Of a stretch of DNA of 64,000 nt, positions 63,680-64,000 are shown piece by piece. Under the pieces are notes generated by a model that worked only from the letters and a program-made list of their open reading frames with translations, was not told the DNA's origin and ran no database searches. Position 1 is the stretch's first letter, and the number at the start of each line of letters is the position of its first letter. Source of the stretch: Pandoraea fibrosis (GTDB taxonomy: Bacteria > Pseudomonadota > Gammaproteobacteria > Burkholderiales > Burkholderiaceae); the NCBI RefSeq assembly GCF_000807775.2, contig NZ_CP047385.1, forward strand, positions 868,001-932,000, written 5' to 3'. The translations under genes and the position numbers were made by a program.

Positions 63680-63776
63680 ATTGGTTGTTGTGCTTCACAG
63701 CAATCCTGCAAGTGTCTCCTCCACCCTCCTCCTTTGGTGGATTTAACCCGGACCCATGAGGTTCGGGTTTTTTTTT
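63680..63776 (+). ncRNA. Candidate small regulatory RNA with two CUCCUCC anti-Shine-Dalgarno motifs
   Basis: A predicted RNA of about 97 nucleotides. Hairpin 1: 63683-63692 with 63696-63705. Motif 1, CUCCUCC, at 63716-63722. Hairpin 2: CCACC 63721-63725 with GGTGG 63736-63740, displaying a second CUCCUCC (63726-63732) in its loop. Terminator hairpin 63745-63769 ends in nine U. No protein gene on this strand lies between rnpB, which has its own terminator, and this terminator, so a dedicated transcript is required. C-rich loops complementary to ribosome-binding sites occur in several known sRNAs. The design also recalls the Rfam betaproteobacterial toxic small RNA class, an assignment I cannot confirm here. 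Confidence 0.72.
63745..63776 (+). terminator. Intrinsic terminator with nine-T tail
   Basis: AACCCGGACC (63745-63754) pairs with GGTTCGGGTT (63760-63769, one G-U), loop CATGA, then T at 63768-63776. Directional: the other strand has no T-run. Confidence 0.93.
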
Positions 63777-63832
63777 GTCCCGCCGGAATCGCGGTTTACT
63801 TGGGGCGGTTTACCGGTAGGTGCTTTTTTCTG

Positions 63833-63872
63833 TATAATCAACGGCTTTTCCGGAAATGCCCACGGAAAAAGC
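63833..63872 (+). promoter_or_regulatory. rplM promoter and leader hairpin
   Basis: TATAAT at 63833-63838, with a weak TTTACC -35 at 63809-63814. The new transcript would begin with a hairpin, GCTTTTCCG (63844-63852) with CGGAAAAAGC (63863-63872, one bulge), within a leader of about 145 bases. L13 regulates its own leader in E. coli, so a similar role is possible here (inference). Confidence 0.6.
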
Positions 63873-63990
63873 ATCAGGGAGAGCCTGCAAGCACAGGACT
63901 GCGCCATGCGACGCAAATCGTAAGGACGCGGCCGGCAGACAAGCAGGAAGTTGGTGTTAATGGGGCAAATGCATTTTATTTGGATCGATC

Positions 63991-64000
63991 ATGAAGACGT
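63991..64000 (+). CDS. rplM: Ribosomal protein L13 (start only)
   Basis: Only the first three codons (Met-Lys-Thr) fall in the window. The call rests on MKT being the L13 start in Burkholderia relatives, the usual OsmC-rplM order, and the long promoter-leader upstream. The remainder lies beyond the window, so this is inference. Confidence 0.6.

Noticed and set aside
63691..63747. GTG-started 18-codon frame ending Leu-Leu-Leu-Trp-Trp-Ile just before the terminator, like an attenuator leader peptide.
   Set aside because: No ribosome site precedes the GTG, the downstream gene is ribosomal rather than amino-acid biosynthetic, and the Leu codons are simply the CUCCUCC motif read in frame.

Overview
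The window is GC-rich, densely packed chromosomal DNA of a betaproteobacterium of the Burkholderiaceae. Gene order (ubiE / Tim44-like / ubiJ / ubiB; fmdB / DUF502 / aspS / nudB; pyrC / DUF3025 / rnpB / OsmC / rplM) and protein wording fit Burkholderia and its relatives; Pandoraea is my best guess at genus, by inference only. Most of the window is core genome. Accessory character is seen at about 4.8-8.0 kb, where the DNA is more AT-rich, and at 14.6-16.4 kb.

Layout. 0.1-5 kb: a LysR regulator, then a minus-strand operon of a hybrid histidine kinase (PAS, HisKA, HATPase, two receivers, Hpt) overlapping a receiver-GGDEF diguanylate cyclase. 5-8 kb: a palindrome-rich gap, an SDR oxidoreductase, an AlaX-like tRNA-editing hydrolase and an immunity-like protein in AT-rich DNA. 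8-10.2 kb: a DHA2 drug exporter with its MarR regulator. 10.3-14.5 kb: a D-amino-acid cluster (PLP D-serine dehydratase-like enzyme, RpiR regulator, D-aminoacylase, RidA). 14.6-16.4 kb: two paralogous two-helix membrane proteins followed by a type III secretion-type (SycD/LcrH) TPR chaperone with no secretion apparatus nearby. 16.4-21.3 kb: queF, a 5'-nucleotidase, ilvA, a MocA-like cytidylyltransferase and a YqaA-like membrane protein. 21.5-24.2 kb: a Tat-exported molybdenum hydroxylase (IorAB type), whose cofactor MocA could mature. 24.7-31.5 kb: a giant FAD/Fe-S oxidoreductase, a CPA1 antiporter, a HIT protein and a DUF971 protein. 31.5-36.5 kb: ubiquinone genes (ubiE, Tim44-like, ubiJ, ubiB) and a TPMT-like methyltransferase. 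36.9-43.4 kb: a sodium:solute symporter, fmdB, DUF502, aspS, nudB and clsB.

43.6-51.2 kb is a fatty-acid beta-oxidation block: a TetR regulator, an acyl-CoA dehydrogenase, a fused 3-hydroxyacyl-CoA dehydrogenase/enoyl-CoA hydratase, a thiolase, a separate enoyl-CoA hydratase and a convergent acyl-CoA thioesterase. 51.4-53.3 kb encodes an Atm1-type ABC transporter. 53.5-59.3 kb is a glutamate block: a LysR regulator, gdhA, and the gltIJKL glutamate/aspartate ABC importer. 59.4-64 kb holds a class II glutamine amidotransferase, pyrC, DUF3025, RNase P RNA (rnpB), an OsmC protein, a candidate small RNA and the first codons of rplM.

Two items stand out. At 63680-63776 there is a probable small RNA: it has its own promoter, three hairpins, a strong terminator and two CUCCUCC anti-Shine-Dalgarno motifs, one displayed in a hairpin loop. 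At 14.6-16.4 kb the duplicated membrane-protein genes share a leader hairpin with a compensatory base-pair change and are joined by a 4-base overlap to an orphan SycD-type chaperone gene. I saw no tRNA genes, rRNA genes, CRISPR arrays, insertion sequences or prophage genes.
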